Counted from the first letter of the stretch, positions 32,745 to 41,665 are shown. The stretch: DNA of 64,000 nucleotides from Enemella evansiae (GCF_002250705.1 NZ_NMVP01000033.1:124001-188000), one strand, 5' to 3'. Translations and numbers: made by a program. Notes: generated by a model not told the origin, from the letters alone.

Positions 32745-33455
32745 TCAGAACAACCGGTCCTCGGCATTGTCCATGCCGCGCAGGGCGTCGTAATCCACGG
32801 TGACACAGGAAATGCCGCGATCGGTGGCCAGCACCTTGGCCTGCGGTTTGATCTGCTGGGCGGCGAAGATCCCGCGTACCTCGCCGAGCAGCGGGTCGCG
32901 GTTCAGCAGCTCCAGATAGCGGGTCAGCTGCTCGACGCCGTCGATCTCGCCGCGCCGCTTCACCTCGACCGCGATGTGCTGCCCGTCGGGGTCGCGGTAC
33001 ATCAGATCAACCGGGCCGATCGCGGTCGGGTACTCGCGGCGGACCAGGGTCCAGCCCTCGCCGAAGGTCGCCGGCTGCTCGGCCAGCAACTCCTGCAGAT
33101 GGGCCTCGACGCCGTCCTTCTGCAGCCCGGGGTCCACGCCCAGCTCGTGGCTGAAATCGTGCAGCACCTCGAACAGCGAGATCTGCAGGGTGTCACCGTC
33201 GCGGCCGGTGACCTCCCAGACCTCGCTGACCTGGTCGTCCAGGTCGGCGGTCACCGCGGCCTCGTCGGCCTCCGGCTCGCGGACCTTCAGCGTGCACGGC
33301 GGGCTCATCCAGTTCAGCGGCTTGTACGCCCGGTCGTCGGCATGGATCGAGACCGAGCCGTCCGCCTTGACCAGGATCAGCCGGGTCGCGGGCGGCAGAT
33401 GGGCGGTCAACCGACCGGCGTAGTCGACCTGGCAACGGGCAATCAGCAGACGCAC
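32745..33455 (-). CDS. nucS: Mismatch-specific endonuclease NucS (EndoMS)
   Basis: 236 residues. NucS cuts both strands at mismatches and is the non-canonical mismatch repair nuclease of actinobacteria and archaea lacking MutS/MutL. The N-terminal DNA-binding domain begins [20 protein letters not shown]. The C-terminal RecB-like nuclease carries [20 protein letters not shown], with the D, E-x-K catalytic residues, and the tail of the protein has a PCNA-type clamp-binding feel (DNAEDRLF). The GTG has TAGGGT exactly 6 nt upstream and no Shine-Dalgarno, so it is probably leaderless. Confidence 0.93.
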   Translation of the reverse strand: MRLLIARCQVDYAGRLTAHLPPATRLILVKADGSVSIHADDRAYKPLNWMSPPCTLKVREPEADEAAVTADLDDQVSEVWEVTGRDGDTLQISLFEVLHDFSHELGVDPGLQKDGVEAHLQELLAEQPATFGEGWTLVRREYPTAIGPVDLMYRDPDGQHIAVEVKRRGEIDGVEQLTRYLELLNRDPLLGEVRGIFAAQQIKPQAKVLATDRGISCVTVDYDALRGMDNAEDRLF

Positions 33456-33482
33456 CGGGACACCCTATCCGGATCGGGCGGT

Positions 33483-33529
33483 CCCTTCGACTCGCTCGTT
33501 CTTCCCTCGCTCAGCCCACGTGGGCTGAG
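33483..33529. terminator. Family B-like repeat and perfect 20-bp palindrome
   Basis: CCCTTCGACTCGCTCG... ending CTCAGCCC is an inverted family B element (33483-33517). It runs into CTCAGCCCAC/GTGGGCTGAG (33510-33529), a perfect palindrome ending 2 nt from the stop of the LON-domain gene. It is likely the terminator of that gene. Confidence 0.65.
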
Positions 33530-33530
33530 G

Positions 33531-34163
33531 TCAGCTGCGGTCCATCCGGAAGGGGACGCTGTGGGTGTGGGTGACCAGTGCGGTCTCGTGCTGCAACGCC
33601 TTGGTCAGCACCCGCAGCCGGTGCACCGGGTCGGGATCGGCGAGCAGGGCCACCCCGGTACTGAGCGGGAACGGGCCGTCGCGGGCGATCAGCCAGGCCA
33701 GTTCGTCGGGGGCGGTCGGCAACTCGAGGTCATCGGCGCCGAGCGCGGCGGCGTACGCCTGCATCACCTCGCGCAGCTTCGCCGCCGGCGCGTCCAGCTC
33801 ACCGGGGGTGACGTCCCGGTCCCGGATCCGGGACACCTCGGCCACCAGGTAGGGCTTGTCGGCATCGTCGAGCAGCCGGTCGATGCTGAACCGCCAACTT
33901 CCGGCGGCGGTGACCAGCATCCGCTCCCCCGCCGGCTGGGCGCTCAGGATCCGTACCGCGCACCCGGTCTCGGCGATCGCGTGCAGGTTCTCCGGGCCGA
34001 CCTCATGCCCCTGCCGGATCGGCACCAACCCGAACTCCCGCCGCTCCGGCGGCAGCTCCGACAGGTCGGAGAGCAGCTCCAGATAGCGGGGTTCGAAGAT
34101 CTGCAACCGCAGCACCGCACCCGGCACCTGCAGGGTGCCCAGCGGGAACAGCGGAAACTCCAT
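33531..34163 (-). CDS. LON peptidase N-terminal (substrate-binding) domain protein
   Basis: 210 residues consisting only of a LON-SB domain: MEFPLFPLGTLQVPGAVLRL, FEPRYLELLSDL and, later, GRI-type segments, without ATPase or protease domains. Such stand-alone proteins are widespread and their role is unknown; substrate recognition is assumed from Lon. TATCGT lies exactly 6 nt upstream of the ATG, suggesting a leaderless mRNA. The reductase gene of the phenol hydroxylase ends 18 nt upstream, so readthrough from that operon is possible. Confidence 0.88.
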   Translation of the reverse strand: MEFPLFPLGTLQVPGAVLRLQIFEPRYLELLSDLSELPPERREFGLVPIRQGHEVGPENLHAIAETGCAVRILSAQPAGERMLVTAAGSWRFSIDRLLDDADKPYLVAEVSRIRDRDVTPGELDAPAAKLREVMQAYAAALGADDLELPTAPDELAWLIARDGPFPLSTGVALLADPDPVHRLRVLTKALQHETALVTHTHSVPFRMDRS

Positions 34164-34181
34164 GCCCCCACGATAGGCGGC

Positions 34182-35264
34182 TCACCGTTTGATCAGCGGC
34201 GACCCCACCCCGGCCGCCTTGTCCCCCTCGTTGAAGAAGTCCTCATGGAAGATGTCGCGCGGGAACAATCGCTTGCCCATCATCGACTTCAGGCAGGCCT
34301 CCACCATTCCCGGGGAGCCGCACATGTAACCCTGGTAACCCTTGAGGTTCTCGAAGTCGGCCTCCATCACCTGGTTGACGAAACCTACGCGGTAGCCGTC
34401 GGATTCCTCGCGGTCGGCCCCGTCCCCATTGGCAACGCAGGCGTGGAAGGTGAACTGATCGGCGTACTCCTCGGCCAGCTCGCGGAACACCTCCACGTCG
34501 TAGAGATGCTCCCGGGTCGCCGCGCCGGCGTACAACACGATCTCGCCCTCGTACGCCTCGTTCTCCAGCGCGTGCCGGATCATCGAGGCAAGCGGCGCCA
34601 ACCCGGTACCGCCGGCCAGCATCACGATCGGCTTGTCCTCCTCCCAGGTGCGCAGCACGAACCGTCCGTAGGGGCCGGACAGCTTGACCTCGTCGCCCTC
34701 CGCGGCGCTCTTCCACAACCAGCCCTCGGTGCCAAGTCCGCCGGGGACCAGGCGCACCTGGAACTCCACGATCTTGTTCTCGGTGGGCGAGTTGGCCATC
34801 GACCAGGTGCGGTCGATGCCGCCGCTCCCGGGCACCTCGACGCGCATGTACTGCCCTGCGTTGAAGCCCAGCTCCCGGTCGAGCTCGATCTTCAGCCGTT
34901 TCACGTCGGCGGAGATGTCGGTGAGCTCGACGATCGTCCCGGTGAAATCCTGCACCGGAAAGACTTCCAGCTCCTCGTCCACGTCGATGTCGGCCTCGAG
35001 GGTGACATCGGACTCGGGCTTGGCGCAGCAGGTGAGGGTCTTCCCTTCCAGTCGCTCGAAGTCCATCAGGGCGAAGGTGGACGCCTCGCCGTGATCGACG
35101 TCCCCGTCGAGGAGGTCCACCTTGCAGGTCGCACACGTGCCGTGCGTGCAGGAGTGTGGCAGCCACACTCCTGCACGCAGGCAGGCGTCGAGGATCGTCT
35201 GATCCTCTCGGCACTGGACCTCGCGACCGAGCGGCTCCACCCTGATGGTGTGGGTCTCGGTCAT
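34182..35264 (-). CDS. dmpP: Phenol hydroxylase reductase component (P5, DmpP-like)
   Basis: 360 residues. It moves electrons from NADH via FAD and a [2Fe-2S] cluster to the diiron hydroxylase. The plant-type ferredoxin domain has C39-x4-C44-x2-C47 and a fourth ligand at C79 or C80. The FAD segment is RTWSMANS, and the NAD-binding site is GGTGLAPLASM. The size matches DmpP (about 353). The ATG at 35264 is 4 nt after the DmpO stop. It is the last gene of a six-gene minus-strand operon. Confidence 0.93.
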   Translation of the reverse strand: MTETHTIRVEPLGREVQCREDQTILDACLRAGVWLPHSCTHGTCATCKVDLLDGDVDHGEASTFALMDFERLEGKTLTCCAKPESDVTLEADIDVDEELEVFPVQDFTGTIVELTDISADVKRLKIELDRELGFNAGQYMRVEVPGSGGIDRTWSMANSPTENKIVEFQVRLVPGGLGTEGWLWKSAAEGDEVKLSGPYGRFVLRTWEEDKPIVMLAGGTGLAPLASMIRHALENEAYEGEIVLYAGAATREHLYDVEVFRELAEEYADQFTFHACVANGDGADREESDGYRVGFVNQVMEADFENLKGYQGYMCGSPGMVEACLKSMMGKRLFPRDIFHEDFFNEGDKAAGVGSPLIKR

Positions 35265-35268
35265 CGGT

Positions 35269-35598
35269 TCATCCCTTCGCGAGGTCGAGCGAGACGGTGT
35301 TCTTGTGCCGGATGCCGAGCTCGGCCAGGGACTTGTCATCCTCCGGCTCGAAGTCCTCCTCGATCAGCTTCCAGACGAACGGTCCCTCCGCCTTGAAGTC
35401 CGGGTCCGCACTGGCCCAGGGAATGACCTGGGTGTCCACGAACTCTTTCCAGGACATGGTTTGCGGCACCCGCAGGGCGACCGCGGAGGCGAAGAACATG
35501 CTGTCTCGACGAAGGACGTGGACGAGCATGTCGTCGCCGTACAACGCCTGAGCGGAACGGGAGTCGAACTCGTAGGTGCCCAATGATTTGACCGCCAT
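35269..35598 (-). CDS. dmpO: Phenol hydroxylase P4 gamma-type subunit (DmpO-like)
   Basis: 109 residues. The small structural subunit of the (alpha-beta-gamma)2 hydroxylase. It keeps the family pattern of an N-terminal YEFDSRSAQALYGDDMLVHV and a central TMSWKEFVDTQVIPW. Size (DmpO about 119) and position between the alpha subunit and reductase genes agree. One nt separates it from the dmpN-like stop. Confidence 0.9.
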   Translation of the reverse strand: MAVKSLGTYEFDSRSAQALYGDDMLVHVLRRDSMFFASAVALRVPQTMSWKEFVDTQVIPWASADPDFKAEGPFVWKLIEEDFEPEDDKSLAELGIRHKNTVSLDLAKG

Positions 35599-35599
35599 G

Positions 35600-37207
35600 T
35601 CAGGCCTCCTTCACGGACGTGGCGAACGGTTCCTGATCGGACACGTCCTCGGTCTTTTTGGAGTCGCCGACGACGTCCTCGACCTGCGTGTGCCACTTCT
35701 GCCAGTTCTGGTGGTCCACCGAGCCGACGTACTCGCCGTTGTCGCCCTCGGTCATGCCGTACCAGTCGAGAACCTCCGGCACCGACGGCCCACCGCAGTT
35801 GCCCAGCATGATCTGGTGCACCGGCATCCAGGCCTGGATGTACTTCTCCGGCTCGCGCTCGAAGATCCACTGGCAGCCATCGGAACACAGGTTGTAGTGC
35901 TCACCCTTGTACTCGCTGCTGCGCTGGCAGATCTTGGTGGGGTCACCGTGCTCGGGGAAGAGCATGGGGACCTGGCAGATCTGGCAGAGCTGAGGCAGAC
36001 CCGGGTAGAAGAACCGGTTCCCCTCGGCGGCCATCTTGGCCTGCTTGTCGTAACGCGGCCGGTACAGCTGGTCGTAGCTGTCCGGATAGGACTTCGCCAA
36101 CCAGGCGGAGTGTTCAGCGTCTGGGGTGGAAGTGGTGAAGTTCGCCGCAAACGAGAACTGATACAGCGCGTTGTGGGTGGCGTGGGAAAGGTGGTCCTTC
36201 TCCCAGATCGCCTGCTCCACATGCTTCGGCGGGCGGATCCCATAGTACGCCAGATCGGGGAACAGCCCGTTCAGCATCTGCTGTTCGAAGTAGAGCTCGA
36301 AGGCCTCCTTCCAGCTCATCACCGGACGCGGAAGCATGTAGTCGAGCATCTGCGCGATGAGCGAGGTCACGCGGTAGCCGCGCCAGAACCACTTATCCAC
36401 CCACTCCTGGACGATCGGCACGTTGTCCTCGTCCTGCTCCAACAGGAACTTGATCGCCTCCAGACCGAGGGTCATGTGCCGAGACTCGTCGGACTGGGCC
36501 GAGAAGCCGAAGGTCATCGTGGGCAGGTCTCCGTTGAAGGAGGCCCCCGACATGAACGGCACGAACAGCAGGTTGGTGAGCAGGTACTCGAAGGAGAACC
36601 CGATCGCGATCAGGAACTCGAACGGTCCCGCGGACAGCGCGTCCTCGAAGTACGACTTCGGCACCGACAGGTACCACACCCGGTCGAACATCTGCGGGAA
36701 GTTGTGGAACCCGGAGTAGTACTTGTTGTAGTTCGACAGCGTGTGGATCTCGGTCTGCGCGTGCCGCAGCTCGTCGATCGACTGGCACAGTGCGGCGAAG
36801 CGGGGGCCCGGGCCGTTGAAGTGCCGGGCCAGGTAGGAGAAGTGGCGGTTCGCCGCGTACTCCAGCGGGGTCACACCGCTCAGGAACACCTTCATCGCGT
36901 TCAGGTAGTTGGCCTCGGACAGGGTGAGATGTCCCTGTCCCTGGGCGAACCCGTCCAGCACCGAGTAGAGACGCTTGTCCTTTTCGGCCTGATAGCGGTA
37001 GTAGGCGTCGACGGTGAGCCGGAACGGGTCGTCCCACTTGGACCAGTCGTGGATCTTGATGCCCTCGTACTTGGTGTGCGGGAACATCTCGTCCTCGGAG
37101 ACGTAGCTGGGGGTCCAGTCCAGGTCCCGGGTCAGTGCCGAGTAGCGCTGCTTCATCGACAGCTTCTTGGCCGGCTTGCGAGCTGGTGCTTCCTTCATGT
37201 CGGTCAT
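35600..37207 (-). CDS. dmpN: Phenol hydroxylase alpha subunit (P3, DmpN-like), diiron oxygenase
   Basis: 535 residues. The catalytic subunit of a soluble diiron monooxygenase that hydroxylates phenols to catechols. Six iron ligands can be placed: E117 (PLEYAANRHFS), E146-x2-H149 (IDELRHAQTE), E207 (GFSFEYLL) and E241-x2-H244 (SDESRHMTLG). The C-terminal YHS-like zinc region with CQICQVPMLF and CSDGCQWIFE is typical of phenol hydroxylase P3 and argues against propane or methane monooxygenase. The start at 37207 is 2 nt after the coupling-protein stop. Confidence 0.95.
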   Translation of the reverse strand: MTDMKEAPARKPAKKLSMKQRYSALTRDLDWTPSYVSEDEMFPHTKYEGIKIHDWSKWDDPFRLTVDAYYRYQAEKDKRLYSVLDGFAQGQGHLTLSEANYLNAMKVFLSGVTPLEYAANRHFSYLARHFNGPGPRFAALCQSIDELRHAQTEIHTLSNYNKYYSGFHNFPQMFDRVWYLSVPKSYFEDALSAGPFEFLIAIGFSFEYLLTNLLFVPFMSGASFNGDLPTMTFGFSAQSDESRHMTLGLEAIKFLLEQDEDNVPIVQEWVDKWFWRGYRVTSLIAQMLDYMLPRPVMSWKEAFELYFEQQMLNGLFPDLAYYGIRPPKHVEQAIWEKDHLSHATHNALYQFSFAANFTTSTPDAEHSAWLAKSYPDSYDQLYRPRYDKQAKMAAEGNRFFYPGLPQLCQICQVPMLFPEHGDPTKICQRSSEYKGEHYNLCSDGCQWIFEREPEKYIQAWMPVHQIMLGNCGGPSVPEVLDWYGMTEGDNGEYVGSVDHQNWQKWHTQVEDVVGDSKKTEDVSDQEPFATSVKEA

Positions 37208-37209
37208 GA

Positions 37210-37533
37210 TCAGTACTCCTCATCCTCGTCGTCGTCCTCGATCGGCCGGCCCCAGGAGATGACGATCCGATCCTCATCCCACTCGCTGATGTTGCCGGCC
37301 AGGCTCACGATGGCCATTTGAAATGCGTGTGTCTCCCAGGTCCGCCCGAGGCGCTCCTCCACGGAGGCCCGGTTGATCTCCAGGTATCCCGGCGCCCGCA
37401 GTTTGACCAGTCCCGGGATGTGTTGTGCGATGCACTGATCGTTGTCGGCCTCGATGGCCTCGATCACCGCGCGGTTCTCCTCGTTCTCCTGCAGATCCAC
37501 GCTGACAATGCGCTCGGAGGCATCCACCGCCAT
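37210..37533 (-). CDS. dmpM: Phenol hydroxylase coupling/effector protein (P2, DmpM-like)
   Basis: 107 residues. A cofactor-free effector that binds the hydroxylase and tunes oxygen activation. Typical features are EENRAVIEAIEADN, LRAPGYLEI and an acidic tail (DDDEDEEY). The ATG at 37533 overlaps the end region of the beta-subunit gene (GAGATG); the longer frame from 37620 lies inside that gene and is not used. Confidence 0.9.
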   Translation of the reverse strand: MAVDASERIVSVDLQENEENRAVIEAIEADNDQCIAQHIPGLVKLRAPGYLEINRASVEERLGRTWETHAFQMAIVSLAGNISEWDEDRIVISWGRPIEDDDEDEEY

Positions 37534-37534
37534 C

Positions 37535-38560
37535 TCAGGCCCCCGGCCCGTCGACGTCCACGCCCAGGGCGCGGAAGTGCTCGGCGGCCTTCTCTGCAGC
37601 GACGGTGACGGCCCCCGCACAGCCCACGTCTACCAGGGTGTCCGCATGCTCGGCCAGAGCACGGACCGCGTCCACCGCCTGCGGCAGCCAGGTAGAGACC
37701 GCCTCGCTGAGCGCCGCCCGGTTGGCGTCGCCGTGCTCGGGGTCGGCCAGCCACGTCTTGTACAGCGCGTCCAGCCACTTGCGGTGGTCGGGGTACCAGG
37801 AGGCGATGTGCTGGGCGAGCAGCGAGTAGGCACCGGCGCCGCCGATGATCGCCTCCTCGTCCAGGTGCCGGTAGATCAGGGCGTCCAGCAGCATGTCGAG
37901 CACGTCCATGCCAATGACGGCGACCGCCCAGTCCTGCTCGACCAGCAGGATTTCCACCATCCGCCGCAGCCCCTGCAGGCTGTCGTCCTCGACCCATGCC
38001 TGCTTGGCCGACTTGAGCACCGTGGCGGTGCCGTCGCCGAGCGCGAGGCCGACCCGGCTGATCAACTGCGCGTTGCCAATCCGGTCAAACCCCTCGTAGC
38101 CGAGGCACTGGGCGATGGTCGTTCCGTAGGAGAACCGGCAGGCACCCGAGAAGATCATCTGGGCGCCGGACTCCAGGTGCCGCAGCGGGACCACCACCTG
38201 GGCGATCAGATCGCGCCACGGCTGCGGCATGCGATCCAGCAGATCGTGGTCGCCCACGTAGTCCAGCGAACGCGCGAACGCCTCGTGCATCTGGGAACGG
38301 TTGGTCACATACGGGGTGTAGTAGTACTGCCGTGGATCCGCGTAGTCGTGAGGATCGACCAGCTTGAACCGGCTGAAGTCCGCGTCGTACAACTCCTTGT
38401 CCGGAGCCCAGGTGGGCCGGTAGTGGAAGTTCTCCACCGGCTGGAGGTAGTAGCTGCCCTCCTGGTAGCGGGTGGCCGGCTTGTCGCCGAACCGTTTGGC
38501 CACGTGGTCGAATGTCTGGCGCTGCGGCGTGATGACCTGTGTCTTCAGCTCGTACTGCAT
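37535..38560 (-). CDS. dmpL: Phenol hydroxylase beta subunit (P1, DmpL-like)
   Basis: 341 residues, matching DmpL (about 330). A ferritin-like helical subunit without iron ligands that scaffolds the hydroxylase dimer. Family segments are TRYQEGSYYLQPVENFHYRP, RSQMHEAFARSLDYV, HLESGAQMIFSGACRFSYGT and VEILLVEQDWAVAVIGMD. It is preceded by AAGGAGG and 34 nt from the upstream 144-residue gene. Confidence 0.93.
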   Translation of the reverse strand: MQYELKTQVITPQRQTFDHVAKRFGDKPATRYQEGSYYLQPVENFHYRPTWAPDKELYDADFSRFKLVDPHDYADPRQYYYTPYVTNRSQMHEAFARSLDYVGDHDLLDRMPQPWRDLIAQVVVPLRHLESGAQMIFSGACRFSYGTTIAQCLGYEGFDRIGNAQLISRVGLALGDGTATVLKSAKQAWVEDDSLQGLRRMVEILLVEQDWAVAVIGMDVLDMLLDALIYRHLDEEAIIGGAGAYSLLAQHIASWYPDHRKWLDALYKTWLADPEHGDANRAALSEAVSTWLPQAVDAVRALAEHADTLVDVGCAGAVTVAAEKAAEHFRALGVDVDGPGA

Positions 38561-38594
38561 GCGCCGACCTCCTTTCCTTGGGTTGGTCGATTTG

Positions 38595-39029
38595 TCAGAT
38601 CAGGTGAGCTCTGTGGTGGTTACGCAGATCAGCCACCAGGCAGAGTCGAATGATGAGATCGGGCAGGGCTTCGGGGCCGATCAGTTCGTAGGGCTCCTCG
38701 TTCGGCAGGTTGTCAGAGACGATCTGCCCGTGCGCGCCGGCCGAGTCGATCACGGTGGTGACCCGCGCCGCGTGCACACCGCACCGGATGGTGAACGACA
38801 ACTCATTGCCGCCCACCTCGTCATACAGGGTGAGATGTGCTGCCGGGTCATCGATCACTGCATTGGCCTCGCAGACCAGCTGTTCGGCCAGCGAACGCAG
38901 TGCGACCTGTCTGTCCACACCCTCGTTCACGGCGCCGGGCCGACTCGGCCGCAGGGTCGGAGTCGGCACCTCTTCGGTCGATTCCTCGCCGCTCAGCACC
39001 TGAGCCAGACGATTCATGAAGAACGTCAC
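38595..39029 (-). CDS. Unrecognised 144-residue protein in the dmpK position
   Basis: First gene of the phenol hydroxylase operon, in the place where Dmp-type clusters carry the ~90-residue assembly protein DmpK (P0). It does not resemble DmpK as I know it. Residues 1-40 are polar and Pro/Glu-rich, probably disordered. Residues 40-144 look like a compact alpha/beta domain (LRSLAEQLVCEANAVIDDPA, NELSFTIRCGVHAARVTTVI, ALPDLIIRLCLVADLR) with an HH near the C-terminus. The GTG start has AGGAGG 6 nt upstream. A functional substitute for DmpK in iron loading, or a regulator, is possible but unproven. Confidence 0.75.
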   Translation of the reverse strand: MTFFMNRLAQVLSGEESTEEVPTPTLRPSRPGAVNEGVDRQVALRSLAEQLVCEANAVIDDPAAHLTLYDEVGGNELSFTIRCGVHAARVTTVIDSAGAHGQIVSDNLPNEEPYELIGPEALPDLIIRLCLVADLRNHHRAHLI

Positions 39030-39074
39030 GGGACTCCTCCTTGAGTCGTTCGTTCGCTCACACTGACGTTACGG

Positions 39075-39137
39075 TACCGGGTGCGGGGAGGAGTACCCGT
39101 AGAACTACCCGTCTTTGTTCGACCGTGCCCCCGGGTA
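39075..39137. promoter_or_regulatory. Candidate operator cluster between the phenol hydroxylase operon and its regulator
   Basis: The divergent region 39030-39276 holds two direct TACCCGT repeats (39094-39100 and 39106-39112, period 12), a related TACCGGGT at 39075 and an inverted CCGGGTA at 39131-39137. They lie 45-110 nt upstream of the operon start. Such spacing fits a LuxR-type activator site. Binding by the adjacent regulator is inferred. Confidence 0.45.
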
Positions 39138-39276
39138 GCGGCGTGGGATCCGCGTGCCCCGCTACGGAACGACCCCTCGCCCAGGTGGGGCTGGTCGCGT
39201 ATTCTCTGCACGCGGTCCGAGGTGGGGCCGTGCGGCCCGGGGGCCGCGAGCACTACAGGATGTGGATCCGTTGGCG

Positions 39277-41565
39277 ATGGGGCAGCTCTCGGCTCCGATG
39301 ACCCGGTTCATCGGGCGCGGCCGCACCGTGCCCCAGGCCGAGTCGCTGATCTGCGAGAACCGGCTCGTCTCCCTGATCGGCCCCGGCGGCATCGGCAAGA
39401 CCCGGCTCGCGCTGGAGCTGGCCGGACGCCTCGACGACCAGTTCGCCGACGGCTGTGCCGTGGCCGCCCTGGAGGTGGTGGTTGATCCGACCGACGTGCC
39501 GTGGGGGGTTGCCTCCGCCCTGGAGATCGCCGACCTGACCAACCGGGATGCGACCGAACGGCTGACCAACTTCCTCGGCCGCAAGCAGCTGCTGCTCGTG
39601 CTGGACAATTGTGAGCACCTGTTGGAATCCGCGGCGGACCTGGTGCTCACCGTGCTGACCCGCTGCCCGGGCGTACACGTGCTGACCACCTCGCGCGAAC
39701 CGCTCGGGCTGGAGGGCGAGCACGTGCTCACCGTGCCGCCACTGGAGCTGCCGGAGCGGGACAGCGACCCGGCCACGGTCACCCGAGCCGAGGCAGTCGC
39801 CCTGCTGCTGGAGCGGGCCGTCCAGGCCGGCAGCCCGCTGGAGGTCACCGAAAAGAACTGCGCCGCCATCGCCGAGTTGTGCCGGCGCCTGGACGGGATG
39901 CCGCTGGCCATCGAGCTGGCGGCCGTGCGGCTGCGCAGCCTCTCGGCGGAGCAGATCCTGGACCGGCTCGACGCCCGGTTCCTCCTGCTGCGGCGCAACG
40001 GCCGCGGGCTGCTCCCCCGACACCAGACCCTGCGCAATCTGGTCGACTGGAGCTACGAGCTGTGCTCACCGGCGGAGCAGTTGCTCTGGGCCCGGATGTC
40101 GGTGTTCACCGCAGGCTGTGACTTGGACGCCGCAGAGGCGGTGGCCGGCTTCGGTTCCCTCCGCCGCGAGGAGGTGCTGGACCTGCTCGATGCGCTGGTC
40201 GCCAAGTCGATCGTGCTGGCCGAACAGACACCGTTGGGGATGCGCTATCGCCAGCTGGTCACCATTCGTGACTACGGTGCGGAGTTGGCCGCCAAGGCCG
40301 CAGAGACGGGAGAACTGCACCGGCGTCACCGCGACCTGATGCTCGAGCGGGCTCGGGGCATGGTGCGGACCTGGGCGGGGCCCGACCAGCAGCGCAGTCT
40401 GGCCCTGATGCGTGCCGACCATGCCGACGCGATCACCGCGATGGAGTGGTCCCTGGCAACCCCGGGCGAGGGGAACCGAGCGGCCGAGCTCGGCGCCCTG
40501 TTGCGTTACCACTGGGTGTCCGGGGCGTTTCTGCCGGCCGGACGGCACCGGCTGGAGCAGGTGCTCGCCTCCCCCGAGGTGACCGGGCGCGACCGCGCCG
40601 AGGCCCTTTGGGTGGCCGCTTGGGTGGCGCTGATCAGCGGTGACCACGCACTGGCCGAGGAGCACCTGAGCGAGGCCGAGCCGCTGGCGGCGGGACTGGC
40701 GGATGCGTTCCTGCGCGGTCAGGTGGCCAACTGGACGGGGCTGCTGCACCTGTTCCGGGGCAACGGCCCCGAGGCGGTGCGGCACTACCGGCAGGCCGCC
40801 GCCATCTTCACCGAGCTGGGGGACGAAGCGGCGCTGGAGACCGCGCTGTTCCAGCTCGGGCTGTCCGAGATCTATGGGGACTCCCCCGCCGCGGCCCTGC
40901 GCACCTCCGAGCGGTTGATCGCGATCAGCGACCGCAACGGGGAGTCCTGGTTCCGGGCGTACGTCTATTGGGTTCGCGGGATCGCCCTGTGGCACCAGGG
41001 TGAGTTGGACGCGGCGCGCACGGCCACCCTGGAGACGCTACAAATCCAGGCCGAGAACCTCGACGGGATCTGCATCGCGCACACCCTCACCCTCGGTTCG
41101 TGCATCGCGGTCGACTCCCACGACTTCGAGCGGGCAGCACGGCTGCAGGGCCTGGCCGAGGCGGTCTGGTGCACCTTGGGCACCCACGTCGCCTCGTTCG
41201 GTCCCGGTCTCGAGGGGGATCGGAACGCCGCCGTGCAGCGGGCCCGCTCCGCGCTCGGGGCGGAAGCGTGGCAGCGCGCCGTGCGCGAGGCAAGCGGCCT
41301 GGACCATCTCGGTGCGGTCAACGCCGGTCTCGACGAGGTCGCGAAGATCTGCGGTACGCCGGCGCCCAATCCGGTCGGCCTCACCCGGCGCGAGGCCCAG
41401 ATCGCCGACCTGGTCGCAGATGGGCTGTCCAACAAGGAGATCGCCCACCAGCTCACGATCTCCACCCGGACCGTCGACGGACACGTGGAGAACATCCTGC
41501 ACAAGTTCGGGGTGCGTTCCCGCGCCAAGGTTGCCGCCCAGGTGCTCAGCCAGCGCGCCCTCTGA
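39277..41565 (+). CDS. Large ATP-binding LuxR-family regulator (LAL/AfsR-type)
   Basis: 762 residues from the ATG at 39277. An NTPase domain (Walker A GPGGIGKT at 35-42, Walker B-like LLLVLDNCEHLL) is followed by a winged-helix/TPR-like middle with PLAIELAAVRLRSLSAEQIL and GRGLLPRHQTLRNLVDWSY. The C-terminal LuxR HTH is GLTRREAQIADLVADGLSNK through STRTVDGHVENILHKF. Such proteins are ATP-dependent activators. It is divergent from the phenol hydroxylase operon and is the obvious candidate to induce it. Alternative in-frame starts are GTG 39262, TTG 39271 and GTG 39154; none has a clear Shine-Dalgarno. Confidence 0.87.
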   Translation: MGQLSAPMTRFIGRGRTVPQAESLICENRLVSLIGPGGIGKTRLALELAGRLDDQFADGCAVAALEVVVDPTDVPWGVASALEIADLTNRDATERLTNFLGRKQLLLVLDNCEHLLESAADLVLTVLTRCPGVHVLTTSREPLGLEGEHVLTVPPLELPERDSDPATVTRAEAVALLLERAVQAGSPLEVTEKNCAAIAELCRRLDGMPLAIELAAVRLRSLSAEQILDRLDARFLLLRRNGRGLLPRHQTLRNLVDWSYELCSPAEQLLWARMSVFTAGCDLDAAEAVAGFGSLRREEVLDLLDALVAKSIVLAEQTPLGMRYRQLVTIRDYGAELAAKAAETGELHRRHRDLMLERARGMVRTWAGPDQQRSLALMRADHADAITAMEWSLATPGEGNRAAELGALLRYHWVSGAFLPAGRHRLEQVLASPEVTGRDRAEALWVAAWVALISGDHALAEEHLSEAEPLAAGLADAFLRGQVANWTGLLHLFRGNGPEAVRHYRQAAAIFTELGDEAALETALFQLGLSEIYGDSPAAALRTSERLIAISDRNGESWFRAYVYWVRGIALWHQGELDAARTATLETLQIQAENLDGICIAHTLTLGSCIAVDSHDFERAARLQGLAEAVWCTLGTHVASFGPGLEGDRNAAVQRARSALGAEAWQRAVREASGLDHLGAVNAGLDEVAKICGTPAPNPVGLTRREAQIADLVADGLSNKEIAHQLTISTRTVDGHVENILHKFGVRSRAKVAAQVLSQRAL

Positions 41566-41652
41566 GAGGCACCCGGCACAGCAGTCCTCGGGGTGACCAC
41601 CATCATGGTCTGACCCCCGGTCGAACCACCTCCCCACCACCCGGAGCACGGA

Positions 41653-41658
41653 TAGACT
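41653..41658 (+). promoter_or_regulatory. -10 hexamer of a probable leaderless promoter
   Basis: TAGACT lies 7 nt upstream of GTG 41666, which favours that GTG over the in-frame GTG at 41660. Confidence 0.4.
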
Positions 41659-41665
41659 CGTGCGG

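Noticed and set aside
34182..39029. Propane monooxygenase (prmABCD) as identity of the diiron operon
   Set aside because: The gene order L-M-N-O-P, a separate P4-like subunit and the YHS region at the end of the alpha subunit fit phenol hydroxylase, not PrmABCD.
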